NCBI GenBank assembly: GCA_902800965.1
Contig: CADCGK010000001.1
Span: 248,001-312,000, forward strand
DNA from: an uncultured Bacteroidia bacterium
Lineage (GTDB): Bacteria > Bacteroidota > Bacteroidia > Bacteroidales > F082
DNA: 64,000 nucleotides
Reading direction: 5' to 3'
In this document: one piece after another, positions 1 through 7,585 of the stretch
How the letters are laid out: each line of letters opens with the position of its first letter
How positions within the stretch are numbered: the first letter of the stretch is position 1
Position numbers and translations under genes: made by a program
Notes under the pieces: model-generated
Databases searched by the model: none
What the model saw: only the letters and a program-made list of their open reading frames with translations
What the model was told of the DNA's origin: nothing

Positions 1-45
1 GGTAAACCCCTGGTTTGTTCGGGATTATTTTTAGAATCGTTTTTA

Positions 46-87
46 ACTCCTCACTCTTCACTCCTAACTCCTAACTCCTCACTCCCA
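46..87. repeat. Heptamer tandem repeat at the 3' end of thiL
   Basis: Six consecutive 7-base units of the form ACTCCTM (plus strand) are visible with small variations. The repeat supplies the last codons and the stop of thiL, giving the tail SEE-stop. The same heptamer family recurs in the opposite orientation before glyA. The 45 bases to the left hold no recognisable gene. Confidence 0.85.
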
Positions 88-1133
88 ACTTTAAAATGGT
101 CCCACCCCTGTGCTTTCAACGGGATGACATGGTTGTCAGGGGTAATCAGCTCAGCGATGCCCTTGTCGGCCGTCATATAGCCTATCACGGTAACGTCTTC
201 CGACATCTGCTGGATCTTTTCGTAATCTTTCTGGTTGATGGTAAAGAGCAACTCGTAATCCTCACCACCGTTCAAGGCAGCCACACTAGGCACAATCTGA
301 AAATCCTTAGCGATCTTTGAAGTGGAAGGATCCAACGGGATTTTATTCTCATAGAGTTGACAACCCACACCCGATTCCTTGCAAAGATGCAGGATTTCAG
401 AGGCCAACCCATCGGAAATGTCAATCATGGAAGTCGGCTTGATGCCCAGTGCTTTCAGCCTTGCCACCACGTCTTTACGGGCTTCAGGTTTCAATTGGCG
501 TTCCAGCACATAGTCAAACCCTGATAGTTGAGGCTGCATATTGGGGTTAGCCAGGTATTCGGCTTTTTCCCTTTCCAATATCAATAAGCCCATATAGGCA
601 CCACCGAGGTCGCCGCTCACACAAAGCAGGTCGTTGGGTTGCGCACCGCTGCGATAGACCACCTCCTCCTCTTTAGCCATACCAATCACCGTGATGGAGA
701 TCACCAGTCCCGAACGGCTCGATGTGGTGTCACCTCCGACCAGATCGACATTGTAGGCCTCACAAGCCAGACGGATGCCCGCATAAAGCTCGTCCAAGGC
801 TTCCACCGAATAACGGTTGGAGATGCCCAAGCCTACTACAATTTGAGTTGGCGTGCCGTTCATGGCATAGATGTCGGAGAAGTTGACCACGGCGGCCTTG
901 TAGCCCAAATGCTTCAATGGGGTATAGGTCATGTCGAAATGGATTCCCTCCACCAACAAGTCAACGGAAACCAAGGTGCGATAGCCTTCGTGGTTGATGA
1001 CAGCGGCATCATCGCCGACACCTTTCAGGCTGGAGGCATTCCTCAGAGGAAAGTCCTCGGTCACGCGGTCAATCAGGCCAAACTCGCCCAGTTCGTCAAG
1101 TTCAGTACGTTCAATGCTTTTATTGTCTTCCAT
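51..1133 (-). CDS. thiL: Thiamine-monophosphate kinase
   Basis: ThiL phosphorylates thiamine monophosphate to thiamine pyrophosphate, the last step of the pathway. The 360-residue protein has the PurM/ThiL-type features: an N-terminal GDDAAV segment, VGGDTTSS in the middle, MIDISDGLASE, and NGGEDYELLF near the C-terminus. I chose the ATG at 1133 because the longer frame begins with GTG and lies deeper in the upstream CPBP gene. The two genes still overlap by 14 bases, so they are probably translated together. The final residues (GSEELGVRSEE) are encoded partly by a heptamer repeat and are likely dispensable. Confidence 0.93.
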   Translation of the reverse strand: MEDNKSIERTELDELGEFGLIDRVTEDFPLRNASSLKGVGDDAAVINHEGYRTLVSVDLLVEGIHFDMTYTPLKHLGYKAAVVNFSDIYAMNGTPTQIVVGLGISNRYSVEALDELYAGIRLACEAYNVDLVGGDTTSSRSGLVISITVIGMAKEEEVVYRSGAQPNDLLCVSGDLGGAYMGLLILEREKAEYLANPNMQPQLSGFDYVLERQLKPEARKDVVARLKALGIKPTSMIDISDGLASEILHLCKESGVGCQLYENKIPLDPSTSKIAKDFQIVPSVAALNGGEDYELLFTINQKDYEKIQQMSEDVTVIGYMTADKGIAELITPDNHVIPLKAQGWDHFKVGSEELGVRSEE

Positions 1134-1980
1134 ATTTATTTTTGAATTTTGCACTAAGAATGATTAATCCGACGGTAACCACCAAACTGGCACCTAGCAG
1201 CCAGACATTGGAGGTCGCTCCGAAATGGTCTATATCTACATCAATTAGGCCTTTATAATCCAAATATGCCACCACGACTGCCGCACCATTATTGACAAAA
1301 TGCATCAAGATGCTCGTCCAAAGGGAACCCGAATAATAGAACAGGTATCCCAGAAGGAGGCCGAGGAACATCCTGGGCAGAAAGCCGTAGAATTGGAAAT
1401 GAATGAAGGAGAAGATGAAAGCGGAAAGGAACACTGCCACGTGGACGTTGCATCTCCTAGTCAGTGCCTGTTGCAACACGCCCCGGAAGGTCAGTTCCTC
1501 ACCGATGGCTGGAATCAAAGCGATGACCAACAAGTTGAACAGCAGGCCGCCAAACGAATCCACCTGAAGCATACGTTCCGTGAGGTCACCTGCAGTTTCC
1601 TCCAATTGTTGCAGCAGGGCTTCAAGCGACTCAAAAGCGGCACCGAAATTCATCTTTTCGTTCCATGAAGTGAGGAGATTGGTCAAGGGAAGAGAGACGA
1701 ACATCAAGACAACGCCGATGAGCAGCAGCCATGCCGAGTTAGGCTTCCTGAAGCCCAGTTCACGCATTGGCTGATGCCGTGTGAAGGCATAGAGAATCAT
1801 AGGCGGTGCAATGAATATCATTGCCGAGCTGATACCCTGACCGATCTTCATCTGCGTGATGTCGCCCATCAAGAACATGGTCACCGCTGCACCAACCAAG
1901 GAGCAGACCAGTAAAGCAATCAGATAGATGAAGATGCGCAAACCCGTCGATTCCTTGAGGTTTTTCTTGAATTCATCCAT
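1120..1980 (-). CDS. CPBP family intramembrane metalloprotease
   Basis: This is a 286-residue multi-pass membrane protein of the CPBP (CAAX prenyl protease/bacteriocin-processing, Abi) family. The diagnostic motif EELTFRG (EExxxR) follows a hydrophobic stretch near residue 160, then FSFIHFQFYG (FxxxH) near 190 and a final HFVNN segment. The family cleaves or processes substrates inside the membrane, but the substrate cannot be read from sequence. It is the first gene of an operon with thiL and shares a compact divergent promoter region with dusB. Confidence 0.85.
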   Translation of the reverse strand: MDEFKKNLKESTGLRIFIYLIALLVCSLVGAAVTMFLMGDITQMKIGQGISSAMIFIAPPMILYAFTRHQPMRELGFRKPNSAWLLLIGVVLMFVSLPLTNLLTSWNEKMNFGAAFESLEALLQQLEETAGDLTERMLQVDSFGGLLFNLLVIALIPAIGEELTFRGVLQQALTRRCNVHVAVFLSAFIFSFIHFQFYGFLPRMFLGLLLGYLFYYSGSLWTSILMHFVNNGAAVVVAYLDYKGLIDVDIDHFGATSNVWLLGASLVVTVGLIILSAKFKNKYGRQ

Positions 1981-2000
1981 AACAAGTGACTTTTAAAATG

Positions 2001-2008
2001 CAAAAGTA
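2001..2008 (-). promoter_or_regulatory. -7 box for CPBP-thiL
   Basis: On the minus strand the sequence is TACTTTTG, matching the Bacteroidota TAnnTTTG consensus, about 20 bases before the CPBP start. It lies only two bases from the dusB -7 box on the other strand, so both polymerases must compete for the same DNA. Confidence 0.6.
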
Positions 2009-2010
2009 CG

Positions 2011-2018
2011 TATTTTTG
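2011..2018 (+). promoter_or_regulatory. -7 box for dusB
   Basis: TATTTTTG matches TAnnTTTG and lies 16 bases before the dusB ATG. No clear -33 TTTG is seen upstream. Confidence 0.55.
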
Positions 2019-2034
2019 CAACAAAAAACATCAG

Positions 2035-3012
2035 ATGTACAAGATTGCCAACTTGGAATTTGAGCATTATCCACTGTTGCTGGCTCCTATGGAGGATGTC
2101 TCCGACCCTCCGTTCCGCCATGTTTGCAAGCTGTTTGGGGCTGATCTGGTTTATTCCGAGTTCATCTCCTCCGACGGCTTGATCCGCGACAGCGTGAAAA
2201 GCATCAAGAAGCTTGATTTCGACGAGTTCGAAAGGCCTTTTGGCGTACAGATCTTCGGCAATGCGGTAGAGCCCATGGTGGAGGCCGCAAAATATGCCGA
2301 GACCGCCCACCCCGACTTAATCGATATCAATTTTGGTTGCCCAGTAAAGAAGGTGGCTTCCAAGGGCGCTGGATCAGGCATCATGAACGACATTCCGAAG
2401 ATGGTGGCCATCACCGAGGCGGTGGTGAAAGCCGTCAACATCCCGGTCACCGTGAAGACACGGCTGGGGTACGATGAGGCGCACAAGGAGATCGTTGACA
2501 TTGCGGAGCGTTTGCAGGACGTTGGCATCGCTGCATTGACCATCCACGGAAGGTTGCGCACCACCAAATACAGCGAGCCTGCCGACTGGACGTTGATCGG
2601 AGCAGTGAAAGACAATCCCCGGATGCACATTCCCATTATTGGCAACGGCGATATCGTGGATGGGCCATCGGCAAAACACTACAAAGACAATTATGGTGTT
2701 GATGCCTTGATGATCGGGCGTGCCACCTACGGCAATCCATGGATCTTCAGGGAGATCCGGCACTATTTGGAAACCGGGGAAGAACTTTCCAAGCCCGATT
2801 TGCATGAGCGTGTGCGTATTGCCAAGATACAGCTGGAGCGTTCGGTAGCTTGGAAGGGCGAGCACGTCGCCGTGATGGAGATCCGCAAGCACTGGGGCAG
2901 CTATTTCAAGGGCTTACCCAATTTCAAGCCTTATAAGATCAAGCTCATGGAAGCCAAGACGGCAAACGAGGTGGAAGATATTCTTCAAGAAATCGAGCTG
3001 CAATTTCAATAA
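2035..3012 (+). CDS. dusB: tRNA-dihydrouridine synthase
   Basis: This flavoenzyme reduces uridines in the D-loop of tRNA. The 325-residue protein starts with the family signature LAPMEDVSDPPFR near residue 17, followed by DINFGCPVKKVASKGAGS with the catalytic Cys near residue 103, and the FMN-phosphate region IGNGDI and MIGRATYGNPW. It belongs to the DusB-like branch by length and motif order. It stands directly upstream of a tRNA gene, which is functionally fitting, but a separate promoter for the tRNA is visible. Confidence 0.92.
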   Translation: MYKIANLEFEHYPLLLAPMEDVSDPPFRHVCKLFGADLVYSEFISSDGLIRDSVKSIKKLDFDEFERPFGVQIFGNAVEPMVEAAKYAETAHPDLIDINFGCPVKKVASKGAGSGIMNDIPKMVAITEAVVKAVNIPVTVKTRLGYDEAHKEIVDIAERLQDVGIAALTIHGRLRTTKYSEPADWTLIGAVKDNPRMHIPIIGNGDIVDGPSAKHYKDNYGVDALMIGRATYGNPWIFREIRHYLETGEELSKPDLHERVRIAKIQLERSVAWKGEHVAVMEIRKHWGSYFKGLPNFKPYKIKLMEAKTANEVEDILQEIELQFQ

Positions 3013-3018
3013 TATTTG

Positions 3019-3026
3019 TATCTTTG
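3019..3026 (+). promoter_or_regulatory. -7 box for the CAU tRNA
   Basis: TATCTTTG lies seven bases after the dusB stop and 25 bases before the mature tRNA 5' end. Confidence 0.6.
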
Positions 3027-3051
3027 CCCCGCAATCCCACAAGGGCGTTGC

Positions 3052-3125
3052 GGTCCCATAGCGCAGTTGGTTAGAGCAACTGACTCATAATCAGTAGGTC
3101 CTAGGTTCAAGCCCTAGTGGGACCA
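3052..3125 (+). tRNA. tRNA with CAU anticodon (Met or Ile2)
   Basis: A 74-nt cloverleaf can be drawn by hand: acceptor GGTCCCA/TGGGACC, anticodon stem ACTGA/TCAGT with loop CTCATAA (anticodon CAU), T-arm CTAGG-TTCAAGC-CCTAG, discriminator A. CCA is not encoded. A CAU anticodon is shared by elongator Met and by Ile2, whose C34 is modified to lysidine. The weak first D-stem pairs and acceptor do not let me decide. It does not look like initiator tRNA because the first base pair is G-C. Confidence 0.93.
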
Positions 3126-3134
3126 CGGAAAACG

Positions 3135-3163
3135 AAAAAAGGATGCCTTTCGGCATCCTTTTT
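3135..3163. terminator. Bidirectional intrinsic terminator
   Basis: Stem GGATGCC/GGCATCC with a four-base loop is flanked by an A-run on the left and a T-run on the right, so it can end the tRNA transcript rightward and the ExbB/ExbD operon leftward. Confidence 0.85.
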
Positions 3164-3186
3164 CTGTTTCGAAGAGCGTGCTCTTC

Positions 3187-3654
3187 TTAGTTATCCAATG
3201 CGCTACCTTTCAGGGTCGTGTAGTTGATACGGAAGGCACCAACTTTACGGAGTTCCTGTTTCACGTCGGTGACGATACCCATACGGGTGTCTTTATGCAC
3301 CTTCAGTGCGGTAGTCAGCAGCGGACGGTCGGCCTCGTTACGAGCTTCACGTTCCTGAAGCACCCAGTCGGCGATATCATCGGGACGGGCGAACTGGTCG
3401 TTCAGCTGGATACGCGACTCGGTACCGAGTTTCTGGTCACGAGGCGGGCCGATGTAGATTGAGCTAACCAAAGCCTTTTTCTCAAGCTTGGCAATTTCGG
3501 TTGCCTTAGGCAATGCTGTCTTGACTCTCAGTTCAACGTCACGCATTGAAGTGGTGATCATAAAGAAGAAGATCAACATGTAAACAATGTCAGGCAGTGA
3601 CGAGGTGCTCACTTGTGGCACTTCCTTTTTACCTTCTTTTCTAAATTTACCCAT
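3187..3654 (-). CDS. exbD: ExbD/TolR family biopolymer transporter (second copy)
   Basis: The 155-residue protein has one N-terminal transmembrane segment (LPDIVYMLIFFFMITTSMR) and a periplasmic domain. ExbD works with ExbB to convert proton motive force into energy for TonB-dependent outer-membrane transport. The usual acidic residue of the membrane helix is present (PDIVYML). It is the last gene of the four-gene operon and lies 15 bases from the other exbD. Paired, non-identical ExbD proteins are common in Bacteroidota. Confidence 0.88.
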   Translation of the reverse strand: MGKFRKEGKKEVPQVSTSSLPDIVYMLIFFFMITTSMRDVELRVKTALPKATEIAKLEKKALVSSIYIGPPRDQKLGTESRIQLNDQFARPDDIADWVLQEREARNEADRPLLTTALKVHKDTRMGIVTDVKQELRKVGAFRINYTTLKGSALDN

Positions 3655-3669
3655 AGTTCAATCCTCCTT

Positions 3670-4233
3670 TTAATGTACTTCAACAGGTTCAGCTTCACTG
3701 ACACGGACAGGCACAGCTTCACCGACAGCTTTGGTTTGGTCTTCATTGAGCTGGTCGAGATGTTTATGGAAGTGTTTCCAAGCCATCTCCTCCTTCAACT
3801 CATTGAAGGCGCGTGCCAGCTCATTCTGCACACTGATATACATAGCATACGATGTACCGCGGTCGTTCTGCAGAGAGATCACGCCTTTCGACATCATGAT
3901 TTCGCCGAGGAGCTCAATTGTCTTGGGTTCCACTTCCGGAGCTGTTTCGTCGCCCGGGCGAGGAGTCATGAAGTGCTTGGCGTCTTCCTTCAGCAGGGAG
4001 ATATCCGAAGGACGGCCGTTGACCATCAGCTTGTTATTCTTGTTAATCAAAACATTCATCACGTTTCTTTCCTTGACCTTGACGTCATCGTCGTTTTGTT
4101 CCACCGGTGGGGGCAGACGACGGGTGATACCGTAGTCCACGTCCATGGAGGTGGTCATCAGGAAGAAACACAATAGCAAGAATGCTATGTCAGCCTGCGA
4201 ACTAGAATTAATTTCTGGGGTTTTCCTGGCCAT
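3670..4233 (-). CDS. exbD: ExbD/TolR family biopolymer transporter (first copy)
   Basis: This 187-residue ExbD has the membrane helix SSQADIAFLLLCFFLMTTSMD with the conserved Asp near residue 15, then a periplasmic region with an acidic, Pro-rich tail. It follows the 151-residue membrane protein by 11 bases. Its C-terminal half is longer than that of its neighbour, so the two ExbD copies probably form a heteromer or contact different partners. This last point is inference. Confidence 0.88.
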   Translation of the reverse strand: MARKTPEINSSSQADIAFLLLCFFLMTTSMDVDYGITRRLPPPVEQNDDDVKVKERNVMNVLINKNNKLMVNGRPSDISLLKEDAKHFMTPRPGDETAPEVEPKTIELLGEIMMSKGVISLQNDRGTSYAMYISVQNELARAFNELKEEMAWKHFHKHLDQLNEDQTKAVGEAVPVRVSEAEPVEVH

Positions 4234-4244
4234 GATGAAATGTT

Positions 4245-4700
4245 TTATTTACCTGATCTGATAACTGAATAGAGAATAGTGAGAATGCTAACTCCAAATG
4301 TGATATAGAAGAAATTGAGGCCCCATTCGACCAATCCGTGGGTCCTGCCTGAATAGACATGCTCGCCCGTAGGATATTCAACGCCGAAGCTGCCTCTTGA
4401 CATGATGTAAGCTACAACTCCAATAATAATGATTGCACCAATGGCAACCAAGATCTTCTTAAAGTTAACGCCTTTGATCATTGCTGTGACGATCACAGAA
4501 ATAAGGGCGACAACAATACCAAGAATAACCAGGATGTAGCCCCAATTCAGGAATAAATCGGCGCGAGGCGTGGGCTCACCATGTTCAAAGTTCGGCTTGA
4601 TGGTACCCACAACGAGGTAGAACAAAACCGCGATGACAACGGTGATTACAGCCAATGCGACGAATACCCATTTCGAAATATTGGATGACTTGCCGTTCAT
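4245..4700 (-). CDS. Membrane protein of the ExbB-ExbD operon
   Basis: The 151-residue protein has four predicted transmembrane segments (about residues 11-30, 51-75, 80-103 and 125-147) and no catalytic motif that I recognise. It sits between exbB and exbD with short gaps (12 and 11 bases), so it is probably made with the motor complex. Its position suggests an accessory subunit, but no function is established from the sequence. Confidence 0.75.
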   Translation of the reverse strand: MNGKSSNISKWVFVALAVITVVIAVLFYLVVGTIKPNFEHGEPTPRADLFLNWGYILVILGIVVALISVIVTAMIKGVNFKKILVAIGAIIIIGVVAYIMSRGSFGVEYPTGEHVYSGRTHGLVEWGLNFFYITFGVSILTILYSVIRSGK

Positions 4701-4712
4701 GATTAATACTGA

Positions 4713-5531
4713 TTATTTGTTGTTGTATTTAACAAGGATGTCCATGAAGCTGATGGAAGCGTCTTCCATGTCGCTCGTGATCTTTTCGATTTTTGAAGCA
4801 ATGAAGTTGAAGAAAATCTGAAGGATGATAGCTGCGATCAGACCGAACACGGTGGTCAACAGAGCGACCTTCATACCAGATGCAACGACGGTTGGGCTCA
4901 TATCACCGGCAGCGGCGATATCGTCGAAGGCCTGGATCATACCGATAACGGTACCCATGAATCCGAACATAGGAGCCAAGCTGATGCAGAGGCCGATCCA
5001 GCTCAAACCGCTTTCGAGCTTGCCAGCAGCAACGCCACCATAAGAAATGAGTGACTTTTCAACTTCGTCCAATGACTGGCCGTCCTGATAACGAATGAGG
5101 CCTTGGGTGAAGATGCTTGCGACAGGACCGCGGGTGTCCTTGCAGAGTTGTTTGGCACCTTCAACATCACCAGCTTTCATCTTCTCTTCAATACCGGCGA
5201 GAAGCTTCTTGGAGTTGGCGTCAGCCATGGTCAAATAGATGATTCTCTCAATGGAGATGGCCATACCAAGCAACAAGATGACCAACACGATGCCCATGAA
5301 ACCAGGACCACCGTCGATGAATTGTTTCTTGATTGACTCGCGGAAAGTGGTGGGACCTTCGGCTGGGGTGAGATCTGTGGTAGCAGCCTCTTCAACAGCA
5401 GGAGCTACGGTTTCAGCAACCTGTTCGGTAGCTGCTTCTTCTGGTTGAGCTTGCTCTTCTTGAGCAAAGAGATTGCTGATTCCAAATGTCATAAAACCAA
5501 CAATCGTGAGGAAAGCAATTAATTTTTTCAT
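4713..5531 (-). CDS. exbB: MotA/TolQ/ExbB proton channel protein
   Basis: The 272-residue protein is the proton-conducting partner of ExbD. It begins with a cleavable-looking signal (MKKLIAFLTIVGFMTFGISNLFAQ) and an acidic, Ala/Pro/Glu-rich linker of about 40 residues, then the ExbB core with segments GIVLVILLLGMAISIERI, LSWIGLCISLAPMFGFMGTVIGMI and LLTTVFGLIAAIILQIFFN. The signal-plus-linker extension is frequent in Bacteroidota ExbB. It is the first gene of the operon and starts 45 bases downstream of tRNA-Ser, so the operon may be read through from the tRNA promoter. Confidence 0.9.
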   Translation of the reverse strand: MKKLIAFLTIVGFMTFGISNLFAQEEQAQPEEAATEQVAETVAPAVEEAATTDLTPAEGPTTFRESIKKQFIDGGPGFMGIVLVILLLGMAISIERIIYLTMADANSKKLLAGIEEKMKAGDVEGAKQLCKDTRGPVASIFTQGLIRYQDGQSLDEVEKSLISYGGVAAGKLESGLSWIGLCISLAPMFGFMGTVIGMIQAFDDIAAAGDMSPTVVASGMKVALLTTVFGLIAAIILQIFFNFIASKIEKITSDMEDASISFMDILVKYNNK

Positions 5532-5576
5532 GATTTAGTTTAATGTTGTGATTACAAATAATTTCTGTTCAGTCTG

Positions 5577-5664
5577 CGGAGAGAGCGGGATTCGAACCCG
5601 CGGTACCCTTTTGGAGTACACACACTTTCCAGGCGTGCTCCTTAAACCACTCGGACATCTCTCC
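5577..5664 (-). tRNA. tRNA-Ser(GGA)
   Basis: On the minus strand an 88-nt type II tRNA can be folded: acceptor GGAGAGA/TCTCTCC, anticodon stem CACGC/GTGTG with loop CTGGAAA (anticodon GGA), a long variable arm (GTACTCC-AAAA-GGGTAC) and T-arm GCGGG-TTCGAAT-CCCGC. CCA is not encoded. Confidence 0.95.
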
Positions 5665-5678
5665 AGAAAAATCGTTGC

Positions 5679-5686
5679 CAAAATTA
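5679..5686 (-). promoter_or_regulatory. -7 box for tRNA-Ser
   Basis: Minus-strand TAATTTTG lies 14 bases before the tRNA 5' end and matches TAnnTTTG. Confidence 0.5.
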
Positions 5687-5738
5687 CAAATTATTTTGTT
5701 TGTATTACCAAGACAAACGCATTTTTTTTGCAAACGAC

Positions 5739-6773
5739 CTATTTTGTCATTTCCCCTCGGATGGAAACTCCTAGGATTTCAATGATTTTTTCCCTCGATA
5801 GGCCTTCGCCGATCAGGTACATCAGTTTTGCCACGGCAGCCTCGGTGGTTAGGTCGTAGCCGCTCACCACTCCGATACGGGCCATGTCGAGACTGGTTTC
5901 ATAACGGCCCATCTCCACCGAACCGCCCTTGCATTGGGTGATATTGAGGATAATCAGCCCCCTGTCGATGGCTTCTTTCAAGGCGTCAAGGAACCATGAT
6001 GCCGTGGTGGCATTGCCCGACCCAAAGGTCTCCAGCACCAGCGCCTTCAAACCAGGCGTGCGCAAGGCATGGCGCACGAACTCCTCGGAAATGCCCGGGA
6101 AAAGCTTCAAGATGCCCACGTTGCGATCCATGTTAGTGTGCAGCTTCAGCTTCTTGAAGTTGGGCTTCAAGATGCGGTCCTTGTTGTATTTGATATGTAC
6201 GCCCACTTCGGCCAGACCCGGATAATTGGTCGAGGCAAAGGCATTGAAATTCTCGGCATTGAACTTGGTAGTACGGTTGCCGCGCAGCAGCTGGTCTTGG
6301 AAGAAGATGCAGACCTCAGGGACGATGGCAGTGTCATCTTCCTTAGCAGCAGCAATCTCAATGGCGGCAAGGAAGTTCTCGCGACCGTCGGTGCGCACCA
6401 CACCCATCGGCAGCTGCGATCCTGTCAACACCACAGGCTTGTTGAGATTCTCGAGCATGAAACTCAGTGCCGAGGCCGTGTATGCCATGGTGTCGGAGCC
6501 GTGAAGCACCACGAAGCCATCGTACTGCTCATAATTCTCCGTGATTTTCTGCGCCAGCTTGGCCCAGAAGTCGGGCGACATGTTGGACGAGTCGATCAAA
6601 GGATCGAAGCTATAGAAGTCGATCTGATAGCCGAAGTTCTGCAGCACAGGCAAGTGCTTGTAGATATTGTCGAAGTCGAAAGGCACCAAGGCACCCGTCT
6701 TGGGGTCTTGCATCATGCCGATGGTTCCTCCGGTATAAAGAACAAGGATGGATGTTTCTTCTTTTTGGGTCAT
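5739..6773 (-). CDS. ansA: Type I L-asparaginase
   Basis: The enzyme hydrolyses L-asparagine to aspartate and ammonia. The 344-residue protein carries both active-site signatures: YTGGTIGM near residue 14 (catalytic Thr) and VLHGSDTMAYTASALSFML near residue 90. There is no signal peptide, so it is the cytoplasmic type I form. It is the last gene of the trpS-hflX-tatD-ansA run, 20 bases after tatD, and the gap is filled by octamer repeats. Confidence 0.93.
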   Translation of the reverse strand: MTQKEETSILVLYTGGTIGMMQDPKTGALVPFDFDNIYKHLPVLQNFGYQIDFYSFDPLIDSSNMSPDFWAKLAQKITENYEQYDGFVVLHGSDTMAYTASALSFMLENLNKPVVLTGSQLPMGVVRTDGRENFLAAIEIAAAKEDDTAIVPEVCIFFQDQLLRGNRTTKFNAENFNAFASTNYPGLAEVGVHIKYNKDRILKPNFKKLKLHTNMDRNVGILKLFPGISEEFVRHALRTPGLKALVLETFGSGNATTASWFLDALKEAIDRGLIILNITQCKGGSVEMGRYETSLDMARIGVVSGYDLTTEAAVAKLMYLIGEGLSREKIIEILGVSIRGEMTK

Positions 6774-6778
6774 ATTAT

Positions 6779-6817
6779 TCAGTTGGTAGTTATTCAGTTA
6801 ATCAGTTGTTCAGTTAT
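6779..6817. repeat. TCAGTTnn octamer repeats between tatD and ansA
   Basis: Several units of TCAGTTNN (plus strand) span the stop of tatD and the leader of ansA; one unit is displaced by a 7-base spacer. They encode the TatD tail ITEQLIN-stop. The same octamer words occur before trpS and before the yqeY-like gene. Confidence 0.75.
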
Positions 6818-7582
6818 CCTATTAAAAACATTTATAGTGTTTCTTGTGATTGTCTTGGTTAAATCCTCCAGAGGAGTATCATAAAGTTCAGCAATCCTTT
6901 TCGCCGTATCCACCATGAAGGCGGGCTCGTTGCGCTTGCCGCGATGTGGAACGGGTGAAAGATATGGCGCGTCGGTTTCCAAAACGATACGATCCAGCGG
7001 AATATTGTGCAGATAGTCCTTCAGAGCGCAATTCTTATAAGTGGTGACGCCGCCCAAGCCGAGATGGAATCCAAGGTCGAGATAAACCTTGGCTTCGTCT
7101 TCGGTCCCCGTGAAGCAATGCATCACGCCGTGGAGGCCGCCGTCTTGGTGTTTTTCGAGGAGCCGCACCATGAAGTTGAAGGCATTGCGGCAGTGGATGG
7201 AAAGTGGCAGCTGCAGCTGCTTGGCCCAAACAAGCTGAGTTTCGAAGGCATCGAGTTGTTCATGTTCGAAGGTCGTATCCCAATAAAAATCAAGGCCGAT
7301 CTCCCCCACACCTATATATATACCACGTTCAAGTTCCTTCTCCATCAGGGCAAGCACTTGCTTATAGTCACCTTTTACCTCTTCGGGTTGCAAGCCTATC
7401 ATTATACGGGTACAGGCAGGGAATTGTTCATGTGTCTCAAGCATTGGCTGGATGGTGGAGGCATCCACGTTGGGTAAGAGCATCATCCCTACACCGGCAT
7501 CCAAAGCACGTTGCACAACTTCAGCACGATCGAGATCAAAAGCTGAATCGTAGATATGGGTATGGGTGTCGATGAGCAGCAT
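6794..7582 (-). CDS. tatD: TatD family metal-dependent deoxyribonuclease
   Basis: The 262-residue TIM-barrel hydrolase begins MLLIDTHTHIYDSAF with the metal-binding HTH pair, followed by IGVGEIGLDFYWD (metal-bridging Glu), LSIHCRNAF, HCFTG and LETDAPYLSPVPHRGKRNEP. These are the standard TatD metal ligands. The family has DNase activity. The gene is three bases from hflX, so the two are surely co-transcribed. Confidence 0.92.
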   Translation of the reverse strand: MLLIDTHTHIYDSAFDLDRAEVVQRALDAGVGMMLLPNVDASTIQPMLETHEQFPACTRIMIGLQPEEVKGDYKQVLALMEKELERGIYIGVGEIGLDFYWDTTFEHEQLDAFETQLVWAKQLQLPLSIHCRNAFNFMVRLLEKHQDGGLHGVMHCFTGTEDEAKVYLDLGFHLGLGGVTTYKNCALKDYLHNIPLDRIVLETDAPYLSPVPHRGKRNEPAFMVDTAKRIAELYDTPLEDLTKTITRNTINVFNRITEQLIN

Positions 7583-7585
7583 GGC

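Noticed and set aside
46..87. Possible CRISPR array from short repeats
   Set aside because: Units are only 7 bases with no spacers and no cas genes anywhere in the window.
6069..6884. 271-residue frame antisense to ansA
   Set aside because: Shadow frame; low-complexity Val/Leu/His pattern typical of reverse-read coding DNA.
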